The notes: generated from the letters alone by a model not told the origin. Counted from the first letter of the stretch, positions 25,158 to 33,855 are shown. The stretch is DNA of 64,000 bases from Pseudomonas fluorescens (GCF_003732425.1 NZ_MOBX01000015.1:80303-144302), one strand, 5' to 3'. Translations and numbers: made by a program.

Positions 25158-26300
25158 TCATATCCAATTTAGGTAAAACCTTACCAGCGCTGCGGCAAGA
25201 TCGGCTTGCAAGCCTTGTTCCAGACACCACGCCTCGGCGTTTTCCTGCAGTTGCGGCCAATGATTACGGGCGTCGAGCCAGTGTTCGCCGATCGGCTGAC
25301 CGGCGCTCCAGGCACGCCAGAGACCGTTGATCGCCTCGGCAGCGGCCGGTGACAGGCCTTTTGTGTAGAGCGCGAGGAAGGCGTCGAGTTTGTCCAGATG
25401 GATATCCTCGTCCTGCTGATAGATGTGCCAGAGCATCGGCCGCCCCGCCCACTGCGCCCGTACGAACGAATCTTCCCCACGCACCGCGTTGAAATCACAG
25501 CACCAGAGCAACTGATCGTATTGATCCTGACGGACGAACGGCAACACCTGCACGGTCAACGACTGACGCACATTGATCTCGCCCACCGTCAGGGCCTCTA
25601 CTCCGAGCCAGCGCGCCACATCGCCGAGAATCCGCCCTTCCGGCACCAACAGATGAGTCGGCGTCACGTCGGCAGCCAGTACATCCAGCCAACTGGCCAG
25701 CCCGGCATTCTCGTAGGCAAACAGCGAAATCAGCTGCGCATCCGCTGCGCGATCAACCCCGAGACCTTGCAGGAATTGGCGCTGGGCATCGGCATCCTGT
25801 TGAAACTGCCGACGCTGCTCAAGCAAGCCGCGCTCACGCAACAGCCCGCCAGTGCCAGGCTGGAATCCGGGAAAGAAAAAGAACTTCTGCACCGATTTGT
25901 ATTTGACCGACGGCAAGCCGTGACAGCCAATGACCCAGTCTTCGGCGCTGAGATAGTCGAGGTTCATCCACAACGGCGGCTGCTCCCGCGCGGCCATCAC
26001 GTCCATGTAGTCACTGGGCAACTGACAGGCGAACGCGGCGATCACCACATCCGCCGCCTCGGTGTGCACCCACTCGGCCGGCCAGTGCCGCACTTCGACA
26101 CTTTGTTGCCATTGCTGTGCAGCATTGATATCAATCGCCGGGCAAATGCGCTCGAAGGCGCGCAGATCATCGACCCACAAGCGCACCGCCAAACCGTGCT
26201 CGGCCGCCAATTGCCGGGCCAGACGCCAGGTCACGCCGATGTCGCCAAAGTTGTCGACCACGGTGCAGAAAATATCCCAGCGGGGTTTCAGTTCCGGCAT
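25158..26300 (-). CDS. earP: EF-P arginine rhamnosyltransferase EarP
   Basis: A GT-B glycosyltransferase of 380 residues (GT104). The N-terminal CTVVDNFGDIGVTW carries Asp16 and Asp20, the position of the proposed general base, and RGEDSFVRAQWAGRPMLWHIY carries the nucleotide-sugar-binding Asp and Glu. It transfers rhamnose from dTDP-rhamnose to Arg32 of EF-P. The paired gene order earP-efp is the usual pseudomonad arrangement and fits the Arg32 seen in the adjacent efp. Confidence 0.96.
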   Translation of the reverse strand: MPELKPRWDIFCTVVDNFGDIGVTWRLARQLAAEHGLAVRLWVDDLRAFERICPAIDINAAQQWQQSVEVRHWPAEWVHTEAADVVIAAFACQLPSDYMDVMAAREQPPLWMNLDYLSAEDWVIGCHGLPSVKYKSVQKFFFFPGFQPGTGGLLRERGLLEQRRQFQQDADAQRQFLQGLGVDRAADAQLISLFAYENAGLASWLDVLAADVTPTHLLVPEGRILGDVARWLGVEALTVGEINVRQSLTVQVLPFVRQDQYDQLLWCCDFNAVRGEDSFVRAQWAGRPMLWHIYQQDEDIHLDKLDAFLALYTKGLSPAAAEAINGLWRAWSAGQPIGEHWLDARNHWPQLQENAEAWCLEQGLQADLAAALVRFYLNWI

Positions 26301-26424
26301 TCAAGACTCCCGTTGGCAAAAGCAGCAATTGTCCGCATAAATGACCTCGTGCAGAAGAGCCGACGGCGATTAATCTTCGTGCGACAATCGCCCCTTGCCC
26401 GCAATCATCCGCAAGGAGGCAGCC

Positions 26425-26832
26425 ATGCCCTATCGCCCCAACCCGCGTCGCCCGTTGCCTGTTCAGCTTAGCGCGCTGCATTTGACTGGCAGCATTGCCC
26501 TGGGCTTGTGGCTGGGCTTTGTCGCCATTGCGCTGACTTGCTGGCTGCTGTCGCAGTTTGTCTTCAAAGAACAACTCGCACCGGTTGCACACGCGGTACA
26601 GCAACTGGCCAATCCACCGGCCGTGCAGGTGCAACCGGACATTCCGCCGCCGAGCCCGCTGTTCCAGCAATACGAAGAAAACCTGCGCAAGAACGAACAA
26701 CAGGCGCGTCTGGATCAGGCACGCGGCAGCACGCGTAACCAGTCCAATCCAAAATGCCAGTTCTGGTTGCAACAGGATCAGACGGCTCCAAGCGAAAAAT
26801 CCCGCGCCAACGTTTTGCAATTCTGCGATTGA
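26425..26832 (+). CDS. hypothetical single-pass membrane protein
   Basis: This 135-residue protein has one hydrophobic helix (about 18-45) and a Pro/Gln-rich, mostly charged C-terminal part expected in the periplasm (IPPPSPLFQQYEENL). It ends with two cysteines (PKCQFWLQQ and LQFCD) that could pair. A strong AAGGAGG site precedes ATG 26425. The next gene starts 2 bases after its stop, so the two form an operon with a Gre-like protein. I do not recognise its function. Confidence 0.75.
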   Translation: MPYRPNPRRPLPVQLSALHLTGSIALGLWLGFVAIALTCWLLSQFVFKEQLAPVAHAVQQLANPPAVQVQPDIPPPSPLFQQYEENLRKNEQQARLDQARGSTRNQSNPKCQFWLQQDQTAPSEKSRANVLQFCD

Positions 26833-26834
26833 TC

Positions 26835-27317
26835 ATGAACAAGCACATCGTCCACCAACAGATTCTCGACAAACTGCGCGTCGACCTCGACATCGCCGAA
26901 CGCGCCGCGCAAACCGCTTACGAAACTGCCACGCACGAAGAGAACATCGCCGAAAACAAGTACGACACCCTGGGTCTTGAAGCATCGTATCTGGCAGCCG
27001 GGCAAGCGAAACGGGTCGAGGAAATCCGTCAGTCACTGGCGCTGTGCCAGAACCTGACGCTGCGTGCTTACGATGAAAATCGAGGCATCGAAGTCGGCGC
27101 CCTGCTCGGTCTGGAAGACGAAAAGGGTCGCGAGCAATGGCTGTTTCTGGCGCCGGATGCGGCAGGGCTGAAAGTCGATGTGGTCGGTCAGCCGATTACC
27201 GTCATCACTCCGCGCTCGCCGCTGGGCAAAGGACTATTGGGCAAGTGCGAAGGTGATGAGGTGGAGATTCTGGTGGCGGGCACCCGGCAACAGTTTGCTG
27301 TCACCGAGGTGCTGTGA
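26835..27317 (+). CDS. GreA/GreB-type transcription factor paralogue
   Basis: The protein of 160 residues has a helical N-terminal half (about 1-75, coiled-coil pattern) and a C-terminal Gre FKBP-like domain (VDVVGQPITVITPRSPLGKGL, then GDEVEI). Compared with GreB in this window (GDRSENAEY at the tip), the equivalent tip is EENIAENKY: the second acidic residue is kept, but Asn seems to stand where Asp is in GreB. It may bind RNA polymerase without normal cleavage activity. It is in an operon with the membrane protein upstream. Confidence 0.78.
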   Translation: MNKHIVHQQILDKLRVDLDIAERAAQTAYETATHEENIAENKYDTLGLEASYLAAGQAKRVEEIRQSLALCQNLTLRAYDENRGIEVGALLGLEDEKGREQWLFLAPDAAGLKVDVVGQPITVITPRSPLGKGLLGKCEGDEVEILVAGTRQQFAVTEVL

Positions 27318-27326
27318 GGCAACTGA

Positions 27327-28301
27327 TCAGTGAACGGGTAGCTCGACGCCGTCGAACAGCTCTTCCAGTTCCTGCTTGTTGTGGCACTGAATGGCTTTGG
27401 CCATCACTTCGCGAGTCAGGTGCGGCGCGAACTTCTCGATGAAGTCGCACATGAAGCCGCGCAGGAAGGTGCCGCGACGGAAACCGATCTTGGTCACGCT
27501 CGATTCGAACAGTTCGCTGGCGTCCAGCACCACCAGGTCGTTGTCGAGTTTGGTGTCGACCGCCATTTTAGCGACGATGCCGACGCCCAGCCCCAGACGC
27601 ACGTAAGTCTTGATCACGTCGGCGTCAGCGGCGGTGAACACCACTTTCGGTGTCAGGCCGCGATGGCTGAAGGCTTCGTCGAGTTTCGAACGGCCGGTGA
27701 AACCGAATACGTAAGTCACGATCGGGTATTCGGCCAGGGCTTCCAGTGTCAGCTTGGGCAGCTTGGTCAGCGGGTGGCCCTGCGGCACGACCACGCAACG
27801 GTTCCAGCGGTAGCACGGCATCATCACCAGATCGCCGAACAGCTCCAGCGCTTCAGTGGCAATGGCAAAATCGACGGTGCCGTCAGCGGCCATTTCGGCG
27901 ATCTGCATCGGCGAACCCTGGTGCATGTGCAGCGCCACGTCCGGGTATTGCTTGATGAAATTGCTGATCACCGGCGGCAGTGCATAACGTGCCTGGGTGT
28001 GGGTGGTGGCGATCGACAGGGTGCCTTTTTTCTCGTTGGAGAATTCCTGGGCGATCTGCTTGATGCTTTCGACCTTGCGCAGAATCTCACCGGCAGTGGT
28101 GATGATGCGCTCGCCGGCCGGGGTCACGCGGGTCAGGTGCTTGCCGCTGCGGGCAAACACTTCGACGCCGAGTTCGTCTTCCAGCAGGCGGATTTGTTTA
28201 CTGATGCCCGGTTGCGAGGTGTAAAGGCTTTGGGCTGTAGCGGAAACGTTGAGGTCGTGGTGCGCCACTTCCCAGATGTAGCGCAGTTGTTGAAGCTTCA
28301 T
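27327..28301 (-). CDS. cysB: cysteine regulon transcriptional activator CysB
   Basis: A LysR protein of 324 residues starting MKLQQLRYIWEVAHHDLNVS, with HTH SLYTSQPGISKQIRLLEDEL and the CysB effector segment ATTHTQARYALPPVI. It activates sulfate uptake and assimilation genes with N-acetylserine as inducer. The upstream gap (28302-28414) is AT-rich and fits a promoter. The 3' end lies about 10 bases from the convergent Gre-like gene. Confidence 0.96.
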   Translation of the reverse strand: MKLQQLRYIWEVAHHDLNVSATAQSLYTSQPGISKQIRLLEDELGVEVFARSGKHLTRVTPAGERIITTAGEILRKVESIKQIAQEFSNEKKGTLSIATTHTQARYALPPVISNFIKQYPDVALHMHQGSPMQIAEMAADGTVDFAIATEALELFGDLVMMPCYRWNRCVVVPQGHPLTKLPKLTLEALAEYPIVTYVFGFTGRSKLDEAFSHRGLTPKVVFTAADADVIKTYVRLGLGVGIVAKMAVDTKLDNDLVVLDASELFESSVTKIGFRRGTFLRGFMCDFIEKFAPHLTREVMAKAIQCHNKQELEELFDGVELPVH

Positions 28302-28414
28302 ATGTATCCCTCAAAGCAGGTAGACGCCACGGGCATCAGCGACGGTATATAACTATATTAATGGTTTGAATAATAAATCTAGAACTTTTTTATCAAAGCG
28401 CCATTATTCCCGTT

Positions 28415-28918
28415 TCAGCGATCCTCCCGCCGCCGACGCTCCACTAACGGCACCAGATAGACCGGTACCTTAGCCAATTGCAGAACCCGCGCCGCCGTGC
28501 GCCCCAACGGCGTTTCCGCGCCCACCCCGTGGCTGTGACTGCCTACGATCACCAGATCGACAGAGAGTTTCTGCACCTGGTCGAGAATCACCTGCGACGG
28601 ATCGCCCTGCAGCACGCGCACGGCGCGAATGCGCTGCAGATCCTGCGCGCCTTCATCGCCCAGTTCTTCGCGAAAGCTTTCCAGCACCCGCTGCTCGATA
28701 TTGGCGATGACTGTTTTCAGACCCTGGCTGTGAAATTCGTTCAATGCCTGCTCGTCGAGATAGCTCTGCAACACCGATTCGGCAAACAGCCCCATCGGCT
28801 CCACCGCGTGCACCACGTACAGATCGGCATCGAACGTTCGCGCCAACGCCAGGGCATGCTGCATCACTAGCGGTGCGTACAGACCGAGGTCAGTGGCATA
28901 CAGCATCGAACGAATCAT
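28415..28918 (-). CDS. universal stress protein (UspA family)
   Basis: A Usp-domain protein of 167 residues. It keeps the ATP-binding pattern G-x2-G-x9-S/T in GSHSHGVGAETPLGRTAARV and the N-terminal MLYATDLG. The helical insert after residue 45 is long (about 50 residues). Cytoplasmic; its precise role is unknown. It lies on the same strand as cysB, 113 bases upstream of it, and is probably a separate unit because the gap is AT-rich. Confidence 0.9.
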   Translation of the reverse strand: MIRSMLYATDLGLYAPLVMQHALALARTFDADLYVVHAVEPMGLFAESVLQSYLDEQALNEFHSQGLKTVIANIEQRVLESFREELGDEGAQDLQRIRAVRVLQGDPSQVILDQVQKLSVDLVIVGSHSHGVGAETPLGRTAARVLQLAKVPVYLVPLVERRRREDR

Positions 28919-29016
28919 ATGACCTCCTCGCGTGCCAACATGGCGGAGATTTGATTCAGCTTAGCAGTGCCTTGACGAGTACGACGTGCGACGCAACGTC
29001 TTGAAGCACGTAGGCT

Positions 29017-29922
29017 TTAGACCGACGGTTCGTTGCTGATGCCATGCGGCACGTGGCCAGTGGCAACGACTTCGCGGGCGAGTTCGCAGTGCCCGGCCTG
29101 ATCGTCGAAAAACACGTCGGCGGCGAACGCTTCGAGGAACGCCGACTTGGTCAGGCCGCCGAGGAACAGTGATTCATCGAGGCGAATGTCCCACTCGCGC
29201 AAGGTACGGATCACCCGCTCATGGGCCGGTGCCGAGCGCGCGGTGACCAGCGCCGTGCGGATCGGGCAATCGTCATCGGGAAACTCGCGCTGCAACAGAT
29301 TGAGCGCCGCCAGAAAGCCCTTGAACGGCCCACCGCGCAACGGCTCGCGAGCCGACTCGCGTTCCTTGGCCTGGAACGCTTCGAGCCCGCCGGACTGATA
29401 AACGCGTTCCGACTCGTCGGAAAAAATCACCGCGTCACCGTCGAAGGCGATGCGCAATTCGTCACTGGCCGCACGGCTGGCGCCGCCGGACAGAATCGTC
29501 GCCGCAGCGAAACCGGCGTCCAGCGCCGCGCGCACGTCTTCGGCATGGGTCGAAAGAAACAGGTCGCAACCAAAGGCTTTCAGATACGGATACGGACTGC
29601 GTCCGCCGACAAACGCCGCCCGGGAAATCGCCAGACCGTAATGGTGAATCGAGTTAAATACGCGCAACCCAGTGTCGGCGCTGTTGCGCGAGACCAGTAT
29701 CACCTCGACCCGTGCACGGCCGAGGCGACTGTTAAGGCTCAGGAGTTTTTCCACCAGCGGGAAGGCATCGCCGGGCGCAAGAATTTCGTCTTCGTGTTCG
29801 ATCTGGTATTGCCGGTAGGCTTCGACGCCGCTCGACAGGTAGACCTTGTGGCTCTCGCTCAGGTCGAACAAGGCGCGCGACGAAATCGCCAGCACCAGTT
29901 TGTCATCGATGTTCTTGGCCAT
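29017..29922 (-). CDS. 5'-nucleotidase (NT5C1-like family)
   Basis: The protein of 301 residues belongs to the HAD-like family of eukaryote-type cytosolic 5'-nucleotidases. Visible segments are LVLAISSRALFDLSES (in the place of the HAD aspartate loop), VEVILVSRNSADTGLRVF and a C-terminal DVFFDDQAGHCE that supplies the metal-binding aspartates. It should dephosphorylate nucleoside monophosphates. It is a single-gene unit between usp and the ketopantoate-reductase-like gene. Confidence 0.85.
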   Translation of the reverse strand: MAKNIDDKLVLAISSRALFDLSESHKVYLSSGVEAYRQYQIEHEDEILAPGDAFPLVEKLLSLNSRLGRARVEVILVSRNSADTGLRVFNSIHHYGLAISRAAFVGGRSPYPYLKAFGCDLFLSTHAEDVRAALDAGFAAATILSGGASRAASDELRIAFDGDAVIFSDESERVYQSGGLEAFQAKERESAREPLRGGPFKGFLAALNLLQREFPDDDCPIRTALVTARSAPAHERVIRTLREWDIRLDESLFLGGLTKSAFLEAFAADVFFDDQAGHCELAREVVATGHVPHGISNEPSV

Positions 29923-29953
29923 GCCTTCTCCCCACCTACCGCAAAAAGTCGAC

Positions 29954-30922
29954 TCAAGTGTTGCGTCGGTCGATAAAACTCAACGTTCGATACAGCGCTT
30001 CGATCCGCGGCAGTTCACATCCCGCCGCTTTCGCCGCCGCCAGTGGCCGAGCATAGATCGCCTCCAGTTCGAGCGGTCGTTTGTGCAAAAAGTCGTGGTA
30101 CATGCTCGGCCGGTAGTCAGGCATTTTCTCGGTCATCGTGAACAGGAAATCGGCATAACCGGGTGGCACCTCCAGCCCGCATGCCTTGGCCCCCTGCACG
30201 ACCTCGGCCATCAACGCCTGGATCAAAGCGCGGCTGTCGGCATCGGCCATCAGCAGTGTGGTGCCCGCACCGAGCAGTACCGACAGACCGTTGTAGGGAA
30301 TATTCCAGACCAGTTTCTGCCAGCGCGCCTGATGCAGATTGGGCATCGCTTGCGAATCGATGCCCGCCGCCCGAAACAGACCAGAGCCTTCTTCAACCAG
30401 CGCCATGCGTTCGGCATTATCCATGGCCGGCCCGCTGTGATAACCGACATTGACCGCACCCAGGGCTTGATGGGTGATGTGCCCGGGCTCCTCGCGATGC
30501 ACGCAGATCAGGCACAGCCCGCCCAAAAGATGCAGGGAGTCTGGGAGCAGTTCACGCAAGCTGTCTTCGACGTCGAGGCCGTTTTGCAACACCAACACCT
30601 TCGCATCGGGCTTCGCGGCCTGAATGATCGACGGTGCCAGTCCGGCATTGCTGGTGGTCTTGGCGCCGACCAGCAGCCAGTCACACTTGGGCATGTCTTG
30701 CGCCGCGGCATAGGCCTGCACCGGATTCAACGTCAGTTGACCGTGCACCGCACTGTTCACCTGCAATCCGCACTCGGCGACTGCCGAGAACTCGCTGCGC
30801 AACAGAAAGTGCACATCGAACCCGGCACGCGCCAGCATCACACCGTAAAAACCGCCAATTGCGCCGGTGCCAATAATCCCCACCTTGGGTTTATCCAAGC
30901 CTGGTGTATTCACTGCCCCCAT
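29954..30922 (-). CDS. putative 2-dehydropantoate 2-reductase
   Basis: This 322-residue protein has the ApbA/PanE layout: NADPH-binding VGIIGTGAIGGFYG, then CDWLLVGAKTTSN, KVLVLQNGLDVED and the catalytic Lys region ARWQKLVWNIPYNGLS. PanE makes pantoate for CoA. Pseudomonads usually carry several paralogues, so it may not be the main PanE. GAGGAG lies upstream of a GTG-ATG pair. The TGA of the upstream thioredoxin-like gene overlaps the ATG by one base, so they are coupled. Confidence 0.85.
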   Translation of the reverse strand: MGAVNTPGLDKPKVGIIGTGAIGGFYGVMLARAGFDVHFLLRSEFSAVAECGLQVNSAVHGQLTLNPVQAYAAAQDMPKCDWLLVGAKTTSNAGLAPSIIQAAKPDAKVLVLQNGLDVEDSLRELLPDSLHLLGGLCLICVHREEPGHITHQALGAVNVGYHSGPAMDNAERMALVEEGSGLFRAAGIDSQAMPNLHQARWQKLVWNIPYNGLSVLLGAGTTLLMADADSRALIQALMAEVVQGAKACGLEVPPGYADFLFTMTEKMPDYRPSMYHDFLHKRPLELEAIYARPLAAAKAAGCELPRIEALYRTLSFIDRRNT

Positions 30923-31308
30923 CACGGCAACTCCTCTGCAATTCGACCCAGTGCCTGCGCCAGCGCCGCGTTCAGCGCATCAGCCGTCAGGCGCGTGTGC
31001 AATGCCCCAAAGAACTCGCCGTCGCGCACCACAAACAACGCCGGCAAATGAAAGACCTGATAGCGCTCGACCAACCCGCCATTGTCGCCGGCATCGATCC
31101 AGCACAGCTGATCGATTGCCAGATCGAGTCCCGGCAACACCTCACGGGCATAACGGCAACTGGCGCAGCCGACGCTGGTGAAAATCACCAGCGATACGCC
31201 GCTCAGCGCCAACAACCGTTGATCGGCGTCGAAATCGGTCAGTTCGGATTCGACCACTATACTGGGGGAAACAATGTCAAATGGCCGACACAGGGAGTCT
31301 GTGCTCAT
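30922..31308 (-). CDS. thioredoxin-like protein with CASC motif
   Basis: A thioredoxin-fold protein of 128 residues with the redox motif VGCASCRYAREVLPG and a cis-Pro in VFHLPALFVVRDG. The CASC dipeptide differs from the CGPC of thioredoxin. No signal peptide is visible. Its ATG (31306-31308) shares bases with the divergent PilZ-like ATG (31307-31309), so the two coding regions overlap head to head. An ATG at 31320 is possible but is badly spaced. It is co-transcribed with the reductase. Confidence 0.82.
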   Translation of the reverse strand: MSTDSLCRPFDIVSPSIVVESELTDFDADQRLLALSGVSLVIFTSVGCASCRYAREVLPGLDLAIDQLCWIDAGDNGGLVERYQVFHLPALFVVRDGEFFGALHTRLTADALNAALAQALGRIAEELP

Positions 31309-31750
31309 GGGACGTTTCATTCCTCATCCGGACGAGGTGCCGGTTGAATTAACCTTGCTCAAGCCTGAGTGTATTTCCAGGCAACAGCTGCACACTATCA
31401 GCCTCGGCGGCATCGCTTGCAATTACCACCGTGCCTGGCGCCATGGCACGGCGCTGCAAGTGCGCATGCCGACACTCAATGCCGACATTTGTTATCCGGG
31501 CTACGTGGCGTGGTGCCTGCGGCGCAAAAAAGGCTATCTGGTGGGCATCGCGTTTACCGATGAGCAGACGCTGTTCAGTGCGCGAATGGGTGAGCAAGTG
31601 TGTCAGATCGAGCGCTACTGCCGCATGCACGAAACCCACGAGGACCTGCAGAATATTCAGGCGCTGGCCCTGCAATGGGTCGAGCAGCATGCCGACGAGT
31701 TCTCCCACGACAGCGTGCGCAAGGCTTTCGCCCAGCCAGTGCTGGACTGA
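31307..31750 (+). CDS. PilZ-like domain protein
   Basis: The protein of 147 residues has a short beta-rich domain resembling PilZ (HTISLGGIACNYHRAW, GYLVGIAFTDEQ) and a helical C-terminus. The canonical c-di-GMP motif (RxxxR and D/NxSxxG) is incomplete: ISLGG is present, but the arginines are not clear at the N-terminus. Binding of c-di-GMP is therefore uncertain. GGGAG stands 9-10 bases before the ATG. A TATACT at 31257-31262, inside the divergent gene, could be its -10 box. Confidence 0.72.
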   Translation: MGRFIPHPDEVPVELTLLKPECISRQQLHTISLGGIACNYHRAWRHGTALQVRMPTLNADICYPGYVAWCLRRKKGYLVGIAFTDEQTLFSARMGEQVCQIERYCRMHETHEDLQNIQALALQWVEQHADEFSHDSVRKAFAQPVLD

Positions 31751-31893
31751 CGCTCTTCTCTAAACCGTTACTTGCCCATTGTCGAGCAGGCGCTTTACGC
31801 GCTAAGGTTCCGCTCCCCGACGCGCTTAAATCTGCTGTGCTCCGCCGCGCGGGGATCGCTGGCGGCCGGCACCCGTGACCTGACGAGTAAACG

Positions 31894-32970
31894 ATGGCTG
31901 ATTTACCGATCAACGACCTAAACGTCGCCTCTAACGAGACCCTGATCACTCCCGATCAGCTCAAGCGTGATATTCCTCTGAGCGACGCTGCCCTGCGCAC
32001 TGTCACCAAGGGCCGCGAAGTCATTCGCAACATTCTTGATGGCACCGACCACCGTCTGTTCGTAGTGATCGGCCCGTGCTCGATCCACGATATCAAGGCT
32101 GCCCACGAATACGCCGATCGCCTCAAGGTGCTGGCGGCGGAAGTTTCCGACACCCTGTATCTGGTCATGCGCGTGTATTTCGAGAAGCCGCGCACTACCG
32201 TCGGCTGGAAAGGCCTGATCAACGATCCGTACCTGGACGACTCGTTCAAGATTCAGGACGGTCTGCACATCGGTCGTCAGTTGCTCCTGGATCTGGCCGA
32301 AAAAGGCTTGCCGACCGCCACCGAAGCCCTCGACCCGATCTCCCCGCAGTATCTGCAGGACCTGATCAGCTGGTCGGCCATCGGCGCACGCACCACCGAA
32401 TCGCAGACTCATCGGGAAATGGCCTCCGGCCTGTCCTCGGCCGTCGGCTTCAAGAACGGCACCGACGGCGGTCTGACTGTGGCGATCAACGCCTTGCAGT
32501 CGGTGTCCAGCCCGCACCGTTTCCTCGGCATCAACCAGGAAGGTGGCGTGTCGATCGTTACCACCAAAGGCAATGCCTACGGTCACGTGGTGCTACGCGG
32601 CGGTAACGGCAAGCCGAACTACGATTCGGTCAGCGTTGCCCTGTGCGAGCAGGCGCTGGATAAAGCGAAGATCAAGCCGAACATCATGGTCGACTGCAGC
32701 CACGCCAACTCCAACAAGGATCCGGCTCTGCAACCGCTGGTGATGGAGAACGTCGCCAACCAGATCCTCGAGGGCAACCAGTCGATCATCGGCCTGATGG
32801 TCGAGAGTCACCTGAACTGGGGCTGCCAGGCGATTCCGAAAGACCTCGCCGACCTGCAATACGGCGTGTCGATCACCGATGCCTGCATCGACTGGTCCGC
32901 CACCGAGAACACCCTGCGCAGCATGCACGCCAAGCTCAAGGATGTTCTGCCAAAACGCCAGCGCAGCTGA
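31894..32970 (+). CDS. type I 3-deoxy-7-phosphoheptulonate (DAHP) synthase
   Basis: An AroF/G/H-class DAHP synthase of 358 residues. Diagnostic segments are FVVIGPCSIHD, RVYFEKPRTTVGWKGL, SDxPTATEAL-like LPTATEALDPIS, IGARTTESQTHRE, VGFKNGTDG and VDCSHANSNKD. It condenses PEP and erythrose-4-phosphate in the shikimate pathway. Feedback type (Tyr, Phe or Trp) cannot be read from the sequence alone; in P. aeruginosa the type I enzyme is tyrosine-sensitive. It complements the type II enzyme at 16321. A terminator follows. Confidence 0.95.
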   Translation: MADLPINDLNVASNETLITPDQLKRDIPLSDAALRTVTKGREVIRNILDGTDHRLFVVIGPCSIHDIKAAHEYADRLKVLAAEVSDTLYLVMRVYFEKPRTTVGWKGLINDPYLDDSFKIQDGLHIGRQLLLDLAEKGLPTATEALDPISPQYLQDLISWSAIGARTTESQTHREMASGLSSAVGFKNGTDGGLTVAINALQSVSSPHRFLGINQEGGVSIVTTKGNAYGHVVLRGGNGKPNYDSVSVALCEQALDKAKIKPNIMVDCSHANSNKDPALQPLVMENVANQILEGNQSIIGLMVESHLNWGCQAIPKDLADLQYGVSITDACIDWSATENTLRSMHAKLKDVLPKRQRS

Positions 32971-32988
32971 CAGGCGTTTTACAGGCAT

Positions 32989-33019
32989 AAAAAAACGCCG
33001 GGCAATGCCCGGCGTTTTT
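32989..33019. terminator. bidirectional terminator after DAHP synthase
   Basis: CGCCGGGC / GCCCGGCG stem with an AAT loop, flanked by A and T runs. It is shared with the convergent GNAT gene. Confidence 0.92.
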
Positions 33020-33030
33020 GTGTGTGCGAT

Positions 33031-33312
33031 TCAGATTTTGGCGGCGCGGCGCTGATGACGTTCCATGTAGCGCTCGACGTAGGAGCACGACGGGATCACC
33101 GTGTAGCCCATTTCTTCAGCGTACTGCAGCGCGCTTTCGGTCAGCGCTGCGGCAATGCCACGGCCACGCAGGGCGTTGGGCACGAAGGTGCGATAGATAT
33201 CCAGGGTCTGTTTCCCCAGATCCATATAGGTCAGGTAGGCACGATGACCGTCCACATTGGTCTCGAACTGATGACCAGCCTGGTCATGGTGGATGGACAA
33301 CGCCTCGCTCAT
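33031..33312 (-). CDS. GNAT-family N-acetyltransferase (YidJ/Gcn5-related, short form)
   Basis: This 93-residue mini-GNAT has the acetyl-CoA loop VPNALRGRGIAAALTESAL and the C-terminal SCSYVERYM motif of the COG2388 group. The substrate is unknown. ATG 33312 follows CGAGGAG at 8 bases; the longer frame up to 33378 has no support. The gene converges with the DAHP synthase gene. Confidence 0.88.
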   Translation of the reverse strand: MSEALSIHHDQAGHQFETNVDGHRAYLTYMDLGKQTLDIYRTFVPNALRGRGIAAALTESALQYAEEMGYTVIPSCSYVERYMERHQRRAAKI

Positions 33313-33855
33313 CACTACTCCTCGCGGGTCTTGAATTCTGACCCCTACCTTACCGATGTTTTTCCGGCGAAGGAACATCTACGCCACCCCGTGCCTGATG
33401 GACACCGAGAAGAGCCACACCGATCTCGCGCAACCTGGCACCTGATAAATAGTAGGCACCATTGGCAAAAATGCTCAAGGTACGCTCGTCATCAAGCGAG
33501 TTGACGGGGGGTGCTCCGATGGGCGCAGGGTGGGGCCTGGAAGAAGATCTTCCCGGGCTGCTCACCTGAACATTGCCGGATGTTGAGACTTAAGACGTGC
33601 GACCTTTTTTAAAGTCACCTCAACATGCAGAAAGATACGCGAAGCAGCACGCAAAATCGGAACAAAAGTATGGACGTATTCATCTAGACATACTTTGGCC
33701 GAGACTGCAAAAACAGCACCTGGCAACGGGAACTTTTTCTCATTAACTCGCTCAGCTCGGGGCTTGCAGCTGGGTATTTTTTAAACAGCGCAGTTAAAAG
33801 TTGCTCGAAAAAGAATCAACGCCTACAATTTTTTTTGCTTCTTGCCTCACGTCAG
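33313..33855. other. gap upstream of oprI with inverted repeats and no convincing gene
   Basis: No reading frame here has a good start site and a recognisable product. Two 8-base inverted repeats are visible: ATGTTGAG / CTCAACAT (33580-33587, 33619-33626) and AAAGTATG / CATACTTT (33665-33672, 33689-33696). A terminator-like hairpin follows at 33751-33782. Together these suggest an untranslated RNA or extra control of oprI. Confidence 0.5.
33751..33782 (+). terminator. orphan intrinsic-terminator-like hairpin upstream of oprI
   Basis: CTCAGCT / AGCTGGG stem (one G-T pair) with a 10-base loop and then TATTTTTT. No coding gene ends just before it on this strand. Confidence 0.5.

Noticed and set aside
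31255..31285. Minus-strand TTGACA and TATAGT near the thioredoxin/PilZ junction
   Set aside because: The boxes look perfect, but only 13 bases separate them, too few for a sigma-70 promoter.
33350..33565. 71-codon minus-strand frame in the oprI-upstream gap
   Set aside because: It starts with GTG and lacks a good binding site, and no family is recognisable. A decayed gene fragment is possible, but I could not support it as a gene.
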